Source: Mortierella sp. BCC40632
Taxonomy: Eukaryota; Mortierellomycota; Mortierellomycetes; Mortierellales; Mortierellaceae
DNA: 64,000 nucleotides
Assembly: GCA_011634665.1 (NCBI GenBank)
Contig: WAEK01000002.1
Span: 2,562,501-2,626,500, forward strand
Direction: 5' to 3'
Under the pieces are notes generated by a model, which worked only from the letters and a program-made list of their open reading frames with translations, did no database searches and was not told the origin of the DNA. The position numbers were made by a program, and so were the translations under genes. Positions 9,096 through 22,032 of the stretch are shown here, piece by piece. Positions within the stretch are counted from its first letter, which is position 1. Each line of letters starts with the position of its first letter.

Positions 9096-11594
9096 GCTCT
9101 CTCTCTTTTTTTGCCTCACCTTACCCCGCCCGCTCGCTCGGTTGCTCGGTCGGGACATGCAAAGTGTGTGAGAGAGAAGGGGAGAGAGAAGGAGCTCACA
9201 GGGACGCGGCCCCCCCCCCCACCTCTCCCCTTCTTTTGCCTTGCAGATAAACGCCGGGCTTCCAGGGGCACCCGAAACAGGTCCTTGGATCTGCTTCTGT
9301 CTGCTTACCTGCCTACTTGCTTGGCTACTTTCCTACTTGCTTGCCTGCCTGCTTGCTTGTTTGCTGGCAATCCTACTAACATTGTCGCTCTACCCCGCTC
9401 TCGTCTCAATCTCTTAACCCTCATTCTCCCCAAAGCGTCTCGACAAGGCTAGTCTATTTAGCTGTCAGACTGACTGATACGTGAGCGCCGATACATGACC
9501 CATCGAGTAGGAGGAGGAGGAGCGAGTGTCCTTTGTGCGTCTTTCATGTGTGTGAATGTGCGTCTTTCGTGTTGCGTGTGCGGGTGCGTGTGCGTGCGTC
9601 CTGTGTGCTGGAAGTGGATATGTCTTGAGAGATACCCTATCCGTCCGGCAACCCGTCGTTGGCAAGACCCTTTCCTCTTGTTGTCCTTTTTCTTTTTCTA
9701 TCAACCGCCTCCAATGCGTGTCAACGGATTGGCTCGGCGCTCCGAACGGCGAGACGCGGTTCCCGTCTTTGCTAGTTTCCACTCTCATTGTCTCTCTTAA
9801 TTAGCCCTTTTTCACTCCCACCTTTTTCTCTTCAGGTTGTTGGACAGATGTTACTTTTCACCTTTACCCTGGGATCGTCATCCTGGAGGACAGGGGCATT
9901 TCCCACAAAGTCAACGTGGAAGAGGACAAAGGGGGGAGTCAGAAAAAGGAAAACCCGCAATAGGCTCGAGCAGAGAGAGACGTTCTTCCGGATCATCCCA
10001 TTACTACGGCCCAGCAAGGCACTCTTTCCCCTTCCCAGGCCAGTTTTCCTTGGACTGATGACGCATCGTTGCAGTCGACTTTGCAATTGCAAGGTCCACC
10101 GTCCAAAGAGGAGCGAGAGAGAGAGAGAGAGGACATGTCTGTGTGCGTATCTGTGTGTATGTGAACGTGTATGAATGTGAGAAAAGAGAGAAAGGTGACA
10201 GGCGAGCAAGGTTGTCATATGGCTGTGTCCTAACGTTGTTCATAGGCCACAACGGCCAAATGAGAAACGCCGGAAACGAGTGTCCTTTCTCTTCTCTTTC
10301 GTCTTGGCTGAGCGGGTGCGTCTCAAGTCAAAAGGGCGTTTCTACCTCTCCCGGGCCGTTCACTACCGTTTCTCTTGAGCCTCTCGAGCCTCTCTCTTTC
10401 AAGACTCCCTCTCTCTCTCTCTTCAACTCTCACATTCTCTCCCTTCTCTCCCTTCTGTTGCTTGTTATTCCGCTAGAATGGATTGCTGATGAGCCCTCGT
10501 GAACCCTATTCTGGTAGACGAATGCATGCGCCCAAACACAGGTCCAGCACAGGAGCAAAGAAAGAGAGCCACACCAGTCAGCCGTCGCGCCTTTTTTTTT
10601 TTTTTTTTTTTTTTTTCATTTTAATGCGTGGACGTGAGGACCCGCATGCATCTGAACCTCTGCAGCAACTGTGGAGGGAAAAGGCTGGCTGACTTGAGGT
10701 ACTCGTCGCAACATTCAACAGGGCCCTACCCCTTTGGACTTGACTGATCCAAGGACAGGCAAAACTGACAAGCTCATTTAATTTCAGAGAGAGAGAGAGA
10801 GAGAGAGAGAGAAAGTGAAAGGGCAGGGTCCCGTAGTCTTTGTTAATGTTTGTCTATCTTGGTAGTCCGCTTAAAGTTATCTTTTTGGTTTTTTTTTTGC
10901 GTCCCGCATCTCGAACTTGACTATTGTGTTTGTTGGATGGAGAAGTGGGGTCAGTAGAGGAGATGAAAGGGGTGGTTGTCCTATTGTGGATCCATGAAGA
11001 GAATGAGAGAGAGATGCTCTCAACCAAACCCAGAGCACAAAATTACACAAAACACGCCTATCCCCATCGGCGCCCAACTTTCTTCAACCATCGCTTGGTT
11101 GTTTGCTGTTTTGGTTGGTCGAAGCTCTTGGCTGGATCCTCAAACCATCTCTCTTACCCAGAATGACATTGCCTCCTCCCTCTCCACTCTTTTCCATCCA
11201 GTCGCCAGTCAGGCAGGCTAGGAATTAAGCCGACCAAGCTAGCAACATTGCGGGCGAAAGAACGAAAAGTGGGAGAAGAAAACCCCACCCCTAGCCTCAT
11301 GCATTTCCTATGCATTCTCCTCATCTGTCTGTCTCCCTCGCGCGCTCTCTCTTCAACGGCTTGGCTGATTAATCGCTCGGATCACTCTTTGGTCAGGCAG
11401 AGGTATCTCGCATTGGACCATGTCCACAGCATTGCCACCTTCTTCCTCTCGAATGCCTTGCTCATCTTTTGCCTTTCCTGCTTTCCTCCCCCCCTTTTTT
11501 TTTTCACTCTCATCCTCACCTATCGTAAGCAAACGGTAAACAGCTCTCCTTTTTTAAATTCTATCTCTCTCTGTCTCTTGTCCAAAAAAGCAGA
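8482..11594. other. Gene-poor, repeat-rich intergenic region
   Basis: About 3.1 kb between the 7TM gene (-) and the BTB gene (+), which are divergent, so both promoters should lie here. Open frames are short and follow GA or CT tracts. Repeats: GA-rich 8590-8920, CT repeat at about 9056-9092, a C run of 10 near 9209-9220, TGCTTGCC-like tandem near 9310-9365, GA near 10110-10132, CT-rich 10395-10450, T run near 10592-10617, GA near 10787-10812. The segment 11540-11590 just before the BTB start is CT-rich. I see no supported gene. Confidence 0.45.
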
Positions 11595-12035
11595 ATGACC
11601 ATCCCATCGACCGTTGCTGCCCCGACTCGGACAAGTCGGGTCCTGACCCACTGGGCAAAGGCGACCCCCGAAGAAGGGATTCAGGTTATCTTTAGCCGCT
11701 CAGAGATCCTCCGCGCTGGACCTGCGGGAGTGAACCTCCTTACCGAATCTCCTTCGTCCGACCGTCCCTGTCAGTGGAATATCCACCTCCGCTCGGCGGC
11801 AATGGCGGACTCGAACCCTCTTCCTCCTTTTCCTTCTCATCTCAAAAGAACAACCACCGCCTCGACAAGGACAGCCTCTGTTGTCTCGGGTTCTCCACTC
11901 ACGTTGCCGAATGAAGGTGAGCTGCAAGAAACAGCCAAAGGCGAGGTGAAGGGTGTGGGAATTCCTTGTTCACTCCCACTCACGTCAACCTCCACTCGAC
12001 TCTACTCACAAGAAACCACACTTTCTTCCCGTTGG

Positions 12036-12078
<43 letters not shown>

Positions 12079-12338
12079 TAGGCGTATGGCCGGGTCGTCA
12101 CTCTTTTGCTCAAAGGGCTCAACCATCCCGGGCGCCACTTCTTCTTCACCTGACCATCGAGCCCCTGATCCATGCCCGGCTCAACACAGGCACGGGAGCC
12201 TCTATTGAGGACCCATACAGCCCAAGTCGAGTCCGGTGTGACGAATATCGAACATTGTACATCTATAGTCCCAAACTGCAGCTTGATATCTGTGCACACC
12301 CGGTCCAACGTGGCAGTTGGCCACAAACAGGTAAGCGG

Positions 12339-12381
<43 letters not shown>

Positions 12382-14258
12382 GATCTGCGCAGATAAACAT
12401 GGATGACGGACCATCCCGTTTTGGGCCAACATATAATACATTGAGGCTCGTGCTTGGGCGCAGTGCCATTGGATGTCCCCGCTCTCCCCTTTCTCTGAGA
12501 CAAAAAGAGGGCACCTGAGCGACGCGAACTCCAAATCGTAACGGTTGCTTTTTTAAAAAACGACTAAGCCGAAAGGAGAACATGACACTCTCTATCGTTA
12601 TTAAAAAAGAAAAAGGAAAAAACGGATATCTTTTTTTGTCCTCTCTAGTGGTGTTCGATGGACAAGACGTGTCCGAGCCGGGAAGTATTGGGAAAACAGC
12701 CATGAGTAGCCGCGACAATGACAACGACGACGACGACGACTCGTTTCTTTACTTCCAGATTTGGCTTTCTGGAGCACGATCGCGTAACCCTCCAGACGAC
12801 ATTGGCTTCAGACCAGAAGGAGGAGGTGGTAGTGGTTTTCGTCGACCCTTGGACCAATGTCGAGAACTCTTGCGGAGACTACGGTCAGACGAGTCGACAA
12901 CTGATGTCGAGATCACTATTCGATCCACTCCAGATGATGAATCCCTTCCCAGAGGTAATGAGAAGAATGAAGAGGAGGTGGTGGAAGAGGAGGAGGAGGA
13001 TGCATTCGAAGAGAGTGATGATAGTCAGGATGAGGACGTAGAGATTAAAGCGCTTCAAGAGGCGCTGTTAGGGAAACGTCGGATCGACAAGGTCGGAAAG
13101 AACGATGACAAGACGGAAGATGCAAAAGATGAGGACAATGATGAGGATGAGGACGACGCCAGCCAGACGCTTTCAGTCAATGCTTTGTCCGATTTTACAA
13201 CACATCTGCATCAGGAGACAAGGAATTGTCCACGGTTACAAATCCAAGGATTTAACACGCCTGCCAACCTCTCGAGAGAAAACACCATGGTCGAGGAACG
13301 AGACTCGGAAGAGATGACTATTGAAGTTTCCAGTAGTCAACAGACTGTGATGGATGCCCAGGATTCTTTGACGCCTTGTAGAAAGCGACCAAGGACAAGA
13401 AGACGGTCCTACCAATCGACCACGACTGCAACCAAATCAGACAGACACTCCTCTTCCTCGACCCCCTACGGTCCCTCCACTCTTCCAAGGACTATAAAGA
13501 CCAAAAGACGTTTCCTTGCTCATAAATGTGTTTTGGAATCCAGTCCATTCTTTCAACGAATGTTAAGTGGTCATTTCCGGGAAGGTCAACTGGATCAACA
13601 AACCCATCGATATCAAGTCGAGCTATCAAGTGATATGTTTGCAGAAGAAATCATGGACGTCTTGCTCGATTACTTGTACACACGAGAACCGATCCGGGAT
13701 TCATACTCGGGTTCAGATCCTTCAGGAATAGCAACCACTCATTTGAACAGGAACATGGAAGCAGACATGCCGATGCATCCTTCTTCAGAAAGGACTCGTA
13801 CAGAAGAAGAAGAAGAGGTCCATTACTATGTCAGCGCGAATGTAGGTCTGAACCTTCAATTAACCCTTTCAGAACCCAGTCCATCCCAGGGGGTACGGTC
13901 GTCCTCTTCGACATTGCCACAGACAGAGACGGCTAGACCGGATCAAAGTACGCTGACACTTCAACAATGGGGGGCCTTGTATCGAGCGTCGATCCATTTG
14001 GAGGACACGATGTTACAGATGCAAGCGTTGAGCAAAGTGCAAGAGAAACTGGATCCAGAATCGACGTTGGACCAGGTGGTGAGCTGGGGGCATCAACATG
14101 GACCGATCAAGACGGTGATGATGGACTATCTGGTGGAGAAGCGGAAGGTAGTGTTTGGGGAGGAAGGCAAGAACAAGCTTCGACCGTACCTGTGGGCAAA
14201 CGATGCTCTCCAGGTCGAGACATTGGTCGAGCTGACGAGTCAGATAGCGAGGAGGTAA
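11595..14258 (+). CDS. BTB/POZ-domain protein with a long acidic insertion in the BTB fold
   Basis: Exons 11595-11916, 12082-12330 and 12649-14258, GT-AG and in frame, give 726 residues. The C-terminal half holds a BTB/POZ fold: the first strand (STTDVEITIRS, about residue 265) and then FLAHKCVLESSPFFQRMLSGHF (about residue 475), followed by EIMDVLLDYLYTREPI and, after a Ser/Glu-rich loop, WGALYRASIHLEDTMLQMQAL. Between the first strand and the AHK helix lies an insertion of about 200 residues, very rich in Glu and Asp. The N-terminal 190 residues (TPEEGIQVIFSRSEIL, LYIYSPKLQLDICAHPVQ) sit where MATH domains occur in SPOP-like proteins, but I cannot confirm one. BTB proteins with such an N-terminal module often serve as substrate adaptors of Cullin-3 ligases; that role is inference. 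Intron 1 ends in 41 T followed by GTAG. Confidence 0.75.
12037..12077 (+). repeat. T run of 41 at an intron 3' end
   Basis: Homopolymer directly before the GTAG acceptor of intron 1 of the BTB gene, an extreme polypyrimidine tract. Confidence 0.95.
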
Positions 14259-14960
14259 GGAGAGAGTGTGTGTGTGAGAGAGAGAACACGTGAGATCTAT
14301 AACTTTTGCTCAGAAGAAATAAAAACGCAGAGTGATGTGGCACAGAGAGAGACAGAGAGAAGGGACAGGAGCGTTGATCCTGCTTTGCGGCAGCATCGCC
14401 ATCCTCTCTGTCTCTCATTCGCCTCTCATTGCCTCTCATTGCACACGGGCCAGGTGCATTCATCAGTCATCAGTGAATGAGAAAGAGACTATAAAAATGG
14501 CTTTCATGTTACACACCATCCTATCCTCTCCCAGAGCACACCTCTAAAACATCCGCGCTCTTTCTATAATCTCTCCATACTCTTTTCAGCTTGTAGAGGA
14601 GTAAAAGACTGCGCTCTTTGGTACCCATCCACAGCCTTCACCTGTGCCTGGAAACCAGCCTCCTTTTTTTCCCCCTACTATTATTAAGAAGGAACACCTC
14701 CCATACCCATTGCAAGACTCGGATTTTGTTCTTTTAAAAATTGGATTTGTTCTTTTAATAAAAAAAGGTCAGGAAAGACTCTTTTTTCTTTTTTTGTGGT
14801 TTTCTTTCTTTTCTATGTACACAAAAGAGAGGTTTGGGATATATTACGGAGAATGCAAAAGAGAGAGGAGAGATAGTTTGTTGGACAATGCAATTGAGGT
14901 GGTGTTTTGGAATGCGTGCTCGGGACCGAGACTGAAAAAAGGCTGTTGGGAAAAAAAAGC
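14259..14960. other. Convergent intergenic region BTB gene / PEP carboxykinase
   Basis: Both genes end here, so this stretch should hold two 3' UTRs. It contains a GT/GA tract near 14267-14285, AATAAA-like words near 14319 and 14756, and on the right T-rich sequence that in the - strand sense is A-rich, as expected for polyadenylation. No gene is seen. Confidence 0.5.
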
Positions 14961-16760
14961 TTAGAGCTTGGGTCCGGCAGCAATAACATCCTCAGTGGCC
15001 TGGTCCTGGTACTTGGCAAAGTTGGTCTTGAAGAGACCAGCCAAGTGGGCAACAGTGTCCTTGTACTCCTGAGCAGTTCCCTGCCAGGCAATGGCGGGGT
15101 TGAGGACCTCAGCGGGAACACCGGTGACAGCCTTGGGGATCTCAAGACCGAAGGTGGGGTAGGTGTGGTACTCGGCGTTCTTGAGCTCACCGCTGTGGAT
15201 GGCATCAATAATGGCACGAGAGTACTTGAGGGCAATGCGCTTGCCCTGGCCGTAGACACCGCCGTTCCAGCCAGTGTTGACCAACCAGGCATCAGCCTGG
15301 TGCTCGTGCATCTTCTGGGCGAGCATGGTGGCATACTGGGTAGGGTGGAGGACCAAGAAGGGCTGACCGAAGCAGGCAGAGAAAGTGGCCTCGGGCTTGG
15401 TGATGCCCTCCTCAGTTCCGGCAATCTTGGCAGTGTAGCCGGAAATGAAGTGGTACATGGCCTGGGCAGAGGTCAACTTGGAAACGGGGGGGAGAATACC
15501 GAAAGCATCGCAAGTAAGCATGACAATGTTCTTGGGGTGAGCGCCAATGCAGGGAATAAGGGCGTTGGGGATGTAGTCGATGGGGTAGGCGCAGCGGGTG
15601 TTCTCGGTGATGGAGATGTTCGAGTAGTCGACAACGCGGGTGTCCTCGTCAAAGACAACGTTCTCAAGAACGGAACCGAAGCGGATAGCGCCAAAGATCT
15701 CGGGCTCCTTCTCGGCCGAGAGGTCGATGGTCTTGGCGTAGCAACCGCCCTCAATGTTGAAGACACCGGTGTCGGTCCAGACGTGCTCATCGTCACCAAT
15801 GAGGGCGCGAGCGGGGTCGGCAGAGAGGGTGGTCTTGCCAGTGCCAGAGAGACCGAAGAAGAGCGAGGTGTCGCCCTTGAGGCCCTGGTTAGCAGAAGAG
15901 TGGAGCGAGAGAACACCAGCCTTAGGCATGAGGTAGTGCATGATGGTGAAAACGCCCTTCTTCATCTCGCCGGCGTACTCAGTACCGAGGATGACCATCT
16001 GGCGGAGCTTGAAGTTGATCGAGACGGAAGTGGTCGAGGTCATTCCAGTGGTGTAGCGGTTGGCGGGGAAGGCACCAGCGTTGAGAATGGTGAAGTCGGG
16101 CTCGCCATAGTTCTTCAATTCCTCCTCAGTGGGGCGAATCAACATGTTGTTCATGAACAAAGAGTGGTAGGCGCGGGCGCAGACAACGCGGATCTTGAGG
16201 CTATTTTTTTTTGAGAAATAAGACAATGGCATAGGCAAAAAGGCGTCAGTACGACTTTTTCTTTTTTTTTCTTTTCCCGATTCATTTTGCTCTTGGGCTT
16301 TCGGAAGCGGGGAAAGCCCTCTTTTTTTTTTTTTGACGCTGCCCGTTATGGAAACGACTACTTACCGGTACTTGGGGTCCCAGCCAGCGAAACCGTCAAA
16401 GACATAGAGGCGCTCACGGGTGTTGAGGTAGTCGACGGCACGCTCGTGGTTGATCAAGAAAGCGTGCTCGGTCATCTTGGTGTTGACAGGGCCCCACCAG
16501 ATGTCCTCAGAGGTCGAGGTCTCATCGACAATGCGCTTGTCCCTGGGAGAGCGACCGGTCTTCTTTCCGGAGCAGGTAACGAGGGCACCAGCCGAGGAGA
16601 TGGAGGTTCCAGGCTCGTAGCGGAGGGCATCCTCATAGAGTCTGGCAACAGAGGCGTTGCGGATCAAGTTGACACGGGTGTAGTCAATACCGTCCTTGCC
16701 AACGGAAGCCTCGAGCTCGAGGTCGTGCTTGTAGATCGAAGCAGCAGGTGACTTGGTCAT
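14961..16760 (-). CDS. PCK1: Phosphoenolpyruvate carboxykinase (ATP)
   Basis: Catalyses the ATP-dependent decarboxylation and phosphorylation of oxaloacetate to phosphoenolpyruvate, the committed cytosolic step of gluconeogenesis. Two exons, 16366-16760 and 14961-16200, joined in frame within the conserved DPKYR-LKIR, give 544 residues, normal for the ATP-type enzyme. Visible motifs: substrate loop [14 protein letters not shown] (63-76), NRYTTGMTS (179-187), the P-loop [14 protein letters not shown] (248-261), the metal-binding GDDEHVW, and [20 protein letters not shown]. Codon use is strongly biased to C- or G-ending codons, consistent with high expression. The intron is 165 nt with T runs at its 3' end. 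A TATA box lies 189 nt upstream of the ATG. The - strand product has no targeting peptide. In other fungi this gene is induced on C2 or C3 carbon sources; nothing here shows its regulation beyond the TATA box. Confidence 0.97.
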
Positions 16761-16948
16761 TTTGAGGGTATTTTGAGAGAAAGGTGGGAGATGCAAAAGA
16801 GAGTGGAGGGGGAGTGAAAATGCAAAAGGAGGGAATGCGAGGATGCGAAGGATGAAAAGATGCGAAGGAAGCTTGAAAGCAACCGAAAGACGAAGAGAGA
16901 AGAGTGAAGTTGATGGTCGAAGAGCGGGAATGACATGGTCGAGCTTGG

Positions 16949-16956
16949 TATTTATA
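16949..16956 (-). promoter_or_regulatory. TATA box of PEP carboxykinase
   Basis: TATAAATA on the - strand, about 190 nt before the PCK1 start codon, preceded by a GC-rich stretch. Good match and plausible distance for a gene with a leader of roughly 150 nt. Confidence 0.6.
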
Positions 16957-19154
16957 CAGGCCGCAACGTCGGAAAGAACAGGGATGAGTCCGGAAAAGGT
17001 CGCAAAGCGTAGTCTCCTGAGCGAAGCCGTTAACAAGAGCAATTCAATCAGGTATTGAGTCTTGAGGGGAGAGGACTTGGACCAGGCGCTTTTCTTTTTT
17101 CGCACATGTTTGGTACCCCAGAACTCCGTGGGCTATGAGTCGTAGCGCTTTTTTTTTTTACTTTTACAACCTGACTTGGGGTGAGGGTTTATTTTTGCAC
17201 AATAACAAAGCGCAACCTAAATGAGGCCAGAGAGAGGGGAGAGCGGCAAAGGGTGCGGTCGCCCATTTCGAGTCAGCCTCGCCTCAGCCAATTCACTCAT
17301 CTAATAGAGCACATCACTGTGTTGCACCATACCCCTCCTCCCCCATGGCGAGCAAAAGCGAGCCTATTGTATGATTCGAACTAATTCGTACCCCGGAGCA
17401 GGCTACGACAGAGTCCGCTTTGTTTGCGTGCAGTGGGCAAAGAGAAAGAGAGACGATGCGGGTGTGCGGCCCAAACTCTAATCCTCAACTTCCACGGATT
17501 CCGTTTTCGCTAGAGTTTGGGCAAGCCCGTGGTCTCGTTTCTCCCTTCCTGCCCTGTCTCGCCCACCACAACTGCCCGCCTCTTTGTCCATTACGAGGCG
17601 AGGATCCGTTCCTTGGACCTTTCCCGGCCCTTCTCAACAAGGAGGGTCTCTTTGACCACCATGTCTGCCCGAGAGTAGGCTTGCCTCTGGTAGAAAGAAA
17701 GAGGAAGAAAGAGAAAGAAAAAGAAAAAGAAAGAGAGAGAGAGAGAGAAAGAGAGAGGAGAAAGAGAGAGAGGGCGGACAGAAAAACAAAAAAAAAAAAA
17801 ATAGACGTTCTCCACAGCCGAATTACTGCAGGTCCAACCCGTCCTGCTTCCCGAAGGAAGGCCGCTCTAGCTTCTCCTCGCCCCTCTCTCTCTCTCTCTC
17901 TCTCTCTCCTCTACCTTTCTCCTTCTCCTTTTTTCCCCGTGGACGACCAAAGGGTATTCAAGGAAGTAAAGGACCGACTAGGACGATGTCGGAGCAAGCG
18001 TTTAGGGGTCAAAGGTAAAAAAGGTTGGTTGGCCCTGTTCAATTCGAGACTTTGTAACGAGACAACTCGAAAAAGAAAAAAAAAGGAAGCAAGTGCCACC
18101 ACCCAACAATTCATCCACTTTTGTCCTACGTTTACAAAGAAACTCTTTTTTCTTTTTTCTTCCCTTTTTCGATATTTATTTTCTAGACGCCTTCAAGGAC
18201 GTGCACTGATGCCTTCTACTTCGAAGGCGACTTGCAAAAAAAAAAAAAAAAAAAGAGGGAAGCCAAGAATGGTGGGGGAAGGGGGGAAGAGGCAAAGAGA
18301 AACGACTGATGGACAAGAGCTAGACGACGACTACGACAAAAACAATAATGACCGGGAAACGAAAAAAAAAATGGCTCATTACAGAAAAAAAGAAAAGTGT
18401 CGATCGATGGAACTATATGCGGTCTCCAAAAAAGAGACGATCCCAAGAGGAAAGAGAAAGGGCCATTTCGCCCATGCAAGGCAGGTGAGAAACAAAAGAT
18501 GAGAAGAAAAAAAAAAAAAAGTGCGGGAGAGGAATATTGAATCCTCTTCAATAGAGAAAGAGTATGTATATGCGTCTGTCTGTGTATGTGTGAACTCTGG
18601 AACGACTCGCTCTTCCCCACTTTTCTACCCCAAACAGTAGAAAAGCATTGGGCAACATATTATTGCGAAGTGAACAACCCCTGGGGAAGTTGGATGACAT
18701 GAAAAATAAAAGGAGAGAAGGAACGAGAAAAGGGAGTGTGAGAGAGTAAAAGAGAGATGTGCAACCAGCGGAAACTGAAGTTCACTCTCCTCCACAAAAC
18801 AAAGAAAAAAAAAAAGAAAAAGGGAAGCCAAGGAAAAGGGAGAAGGGAAGGGGGAGGAGAATGTCAATCCAACATGGGAAATCGAAAAAAGAGATGGTCC
18901 ATGCTTGGGACTTTTTTTTTTTTGCCTGGAAAAGTATGGGGTACAGAAAAATGAATCCCTACAACAACAACAATAACAACAACAATAACAAAGAGAAAGA
19001 GAAAGAGAGTGCGTGTATGTGTGCATCTCAAGGCTCAGTTTATTCCTATTATTATTATTTTTTTCCGCCATGCTTCCCGTCTTTGTAGCGCGAATATGAA
19101 CACCTTTGTTGTGCATCGACCCTCCCACCCAGAATAAGGCGCTAGAGAAAGTGA

Positions 19155-19195
<41 letters not shown>

Positions 19196-21436
19196 GTTGG
19201 GTGTGTATTATGTGTGTCCATCTCTTTCGTGGCCCGCCCAGTAATATTAGGCAAACATTACCATGTTCTAGTCTGGCTGGAATGCAAACAACAACAACAT
19301 CAACAGAGACAATAATATAACCTACCCATGGAATAGAAACCGCGCAGGAGCCAGCAGTGGACAAAAAGCCCATGCCCACGGATGCAACCCAAGAGCATTC
19401 AAACGCCTTGAACAAGCAATGAGAAAGTCTGAGTGCGAGAATTTAGAAAGAAAAAAAAAAAGGAGCGAGAGCGGGGCCGTGAGAAAGTAAGCAGACTTGC
19501 CCAACTGAATACACGTTAACAGCTCCAACTATTCCTCCCCCTTTTCCTCTGTTAAAAATAGACCAGTGAACGGATGAACGAACGGACGAACAGATGGACG
19601 ACGGATGATCGATGGGAGAGTGAGTGAGTGGGTGAGCGAGTGAATGAGAGGACCCGCTTCTGGATATGCACCCTTTTCTCGCTCTCTTGTTTCCTCGTTT
19701 GGTTCGACCCCGCCCAGACCGAAGCCGAAGGCCATGTGGGGAAGAGAGAAGGTGAGTGAGTAAGTGAGAGTAGGGCATAGTCCAGCCCTGCGCATTGGAC
19801 AGGGCAAGGGAGAAGGAATGGGCCATGACCGGAGAATGACATACAAGTCAGCAGAAATAGATGAGGTCTCTCATTCTCCCTTCTTTTTTTCTCATATGAA
19901 CGGAGAAGCGGACAGGGCTTCACCCGATGCCAAACAATCCACCTCAAGCAAAGCCAGACTAACGAGCATCATCGATCATCACATAATAAAAAAGAAAAAT
20001 AACCCAAACCCATGGTAAGAATAGTCGCAAAGCAATGGTTGGGTTGGGTTGGTTGAGGCATATGCTTTTTTTCAGAAAAAACGAGATGACTCGGGCCAAG
20101 GGTGAAGGAAAAAAAAGAGCCTCAAAGCGAGTCTCGGTGACTCTTCAGCCGGGATTCTTATTGGTCCCCGCTTTTTTCGTATTTTGACACTCAGCTACCA
20201 ACAACAACAACACACACAACACACATCACACATCACATATACAATTCAACACATGCAGGCACGGCACGGCAATACATCAATACCTGCAAGTCGAACGGAG
20301 AAAGGGCCCATCCTCTCTTGGCCGCTCTCTTTTTTCAGAGAGAGAGGCCGGGCCAGCCCTCAAAGTCCAGTCCAGCCTCGAGAATGAGTATCCTTACACT
20401 CCGTCGCCTCTCTCTCTCTTTCTCCGTCTCAGCGGTTTACTTTCTTTCGAAGAGCTTTCCCCACAAAAATAACCTTGTTGAGAAAATGATCCAAAGAAGG
20501 AAACGCGAACGGTTTTTGCTCTTCCTATTAACGTTTGAACGGACCTGGACTTGGACCGTCCTCCTCCGGGGGAGGGAATCGAACGGGGAATGACTTTTCC
20601 ATATGACAATTTGCCGGTGCCCTCTCTTTCTCTTACTCTTTCTCTCTCAGTCATCAAGAAGCCATCCAGGGACAGATGAGGAGAGAGAAAGAAGTACGAG
20701 AGAGAAAGGAACTAGCGTTCGAACCGGAACGAGCGGAGAACCGTGGAGGTAAAGGAGGAACAAATGGGCTGAATCCGCAGATCTCTCTCATTCACTCACA
20801 CACACACACACACACTCACTCATACACACACTCACACTCGCACTCACACACACACTCACACACTCATTAGAAACACCGAACATGGGCCCGGGCTATAGCA
20901 CCGCTGGCTGGGTAACTCTTTGGTGTTACTCCTCTGACACACTCTGGGGTAAAAGAATGAGATGATCGTGGCCTACTTGAACTCTTGGATTGTTAATAGA
21001 AATTCTCTTAGTCATCCGGGGAGGGAAGAAGCCACAGAGAGAGAAAAGAAAGGGTCTCCCTTATTCCGACTGCGCTACTAGACTACTACTGACACCCGGG
21101 TCTTCTACCGGCAATTCCCTACTTCATCTTTTCTTTCTCTCTCTCTCGATTCTCGCTGACATGTGTCTCCAGGTTCCCGTCTACAGAGAGAGAAAGAGAA
21201 AGAGAAAGAAAGAAAGGGAAAAAAATATAGGCAATTGAGGGAATAGGGGAGACACAGCTAGTCGTGTTTGTGTCCGTGTTTGTGGTAGTAGTGGTTGCGC
21301 GTCCGTGTCCAATGTCTGTGTTGTGTCTGTGTGTGTGCGTTGTTATTGTTGTTGTTGTTGTGGGCCTGTGTGAGAAGAGAACGAATAGAGGACCTCGTAA
21401 CGACGGACCCTGGACAAAGGGGTTCCCGGCTTATTC

Positions 21437-21439
<3 letters not shown>

Positions 21440-21498
<59 letters not shown>
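21440..21498. repeat. (TC)n microsatellite, about 29 copies
   Basis: Uninterrupted TC dinucleotide repeat on the + strand inside the gene-poor block, with no gene adjacent. Confidence 0.95.
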
Positions 21499-21501
<3 letters not shown>

Positions 21502-21987
21502 TGATCACTCGTTCTTCCCTTGACCTTCCTCCTCTCTCATCAACAGGGATTCGCCCGCGATCAAAAGGATCGATAATCGATGTTCTCTCTCTTTCTATCT
21601 TTTTTCTCATTGGCACCCGGTCATTTTCGTCTTTCCTGAGAGGAAAGGAGGAAAAAAAAAAAAAAAGAGATACGGAGGATAAAGGGAGAGAAGAAGAGGC
21701 CTTCCTACTAGTGTTTTCCTTTGTGTCTGTTTGAGAACGAGCAAAAGAGAATACTTGTTCCATGTGCTCAAAGGAGTATGATCTCGATGATCTTTTTTTT
21801 TTTTCCCTCCACCCATTCATGCTGTTTGCTGGTCCCTTTGGCAAGCCTGAGAAGATGCGGGCGCCACGTAAGGTTCCCCAAAAAAAAAAAAAAAAAAGTT
21901 TTTTGTTGGTTATTGTTTTTTTTATTATTATTGTTGTTATTTCGATTTCTCACTCGCGTTTCCTCCGACCCTTCTCTTTCTCTTTCT

Positions 21988-22032
<45 letters not shown>

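Noticed and set aside
14907..16214. A long + strand frame of 435 codons
   Set aside because: Antisense to PEP carboxykinase exon 2; openness comes from the biased codon use of the real gene.
17420..18502. A + strand open frame of 360 codons
   Set aside because: It follows GA and A runs (Lys/Arg/Glu stretches), has no domain and passes through several repeats; the openness is a consequence of composition.
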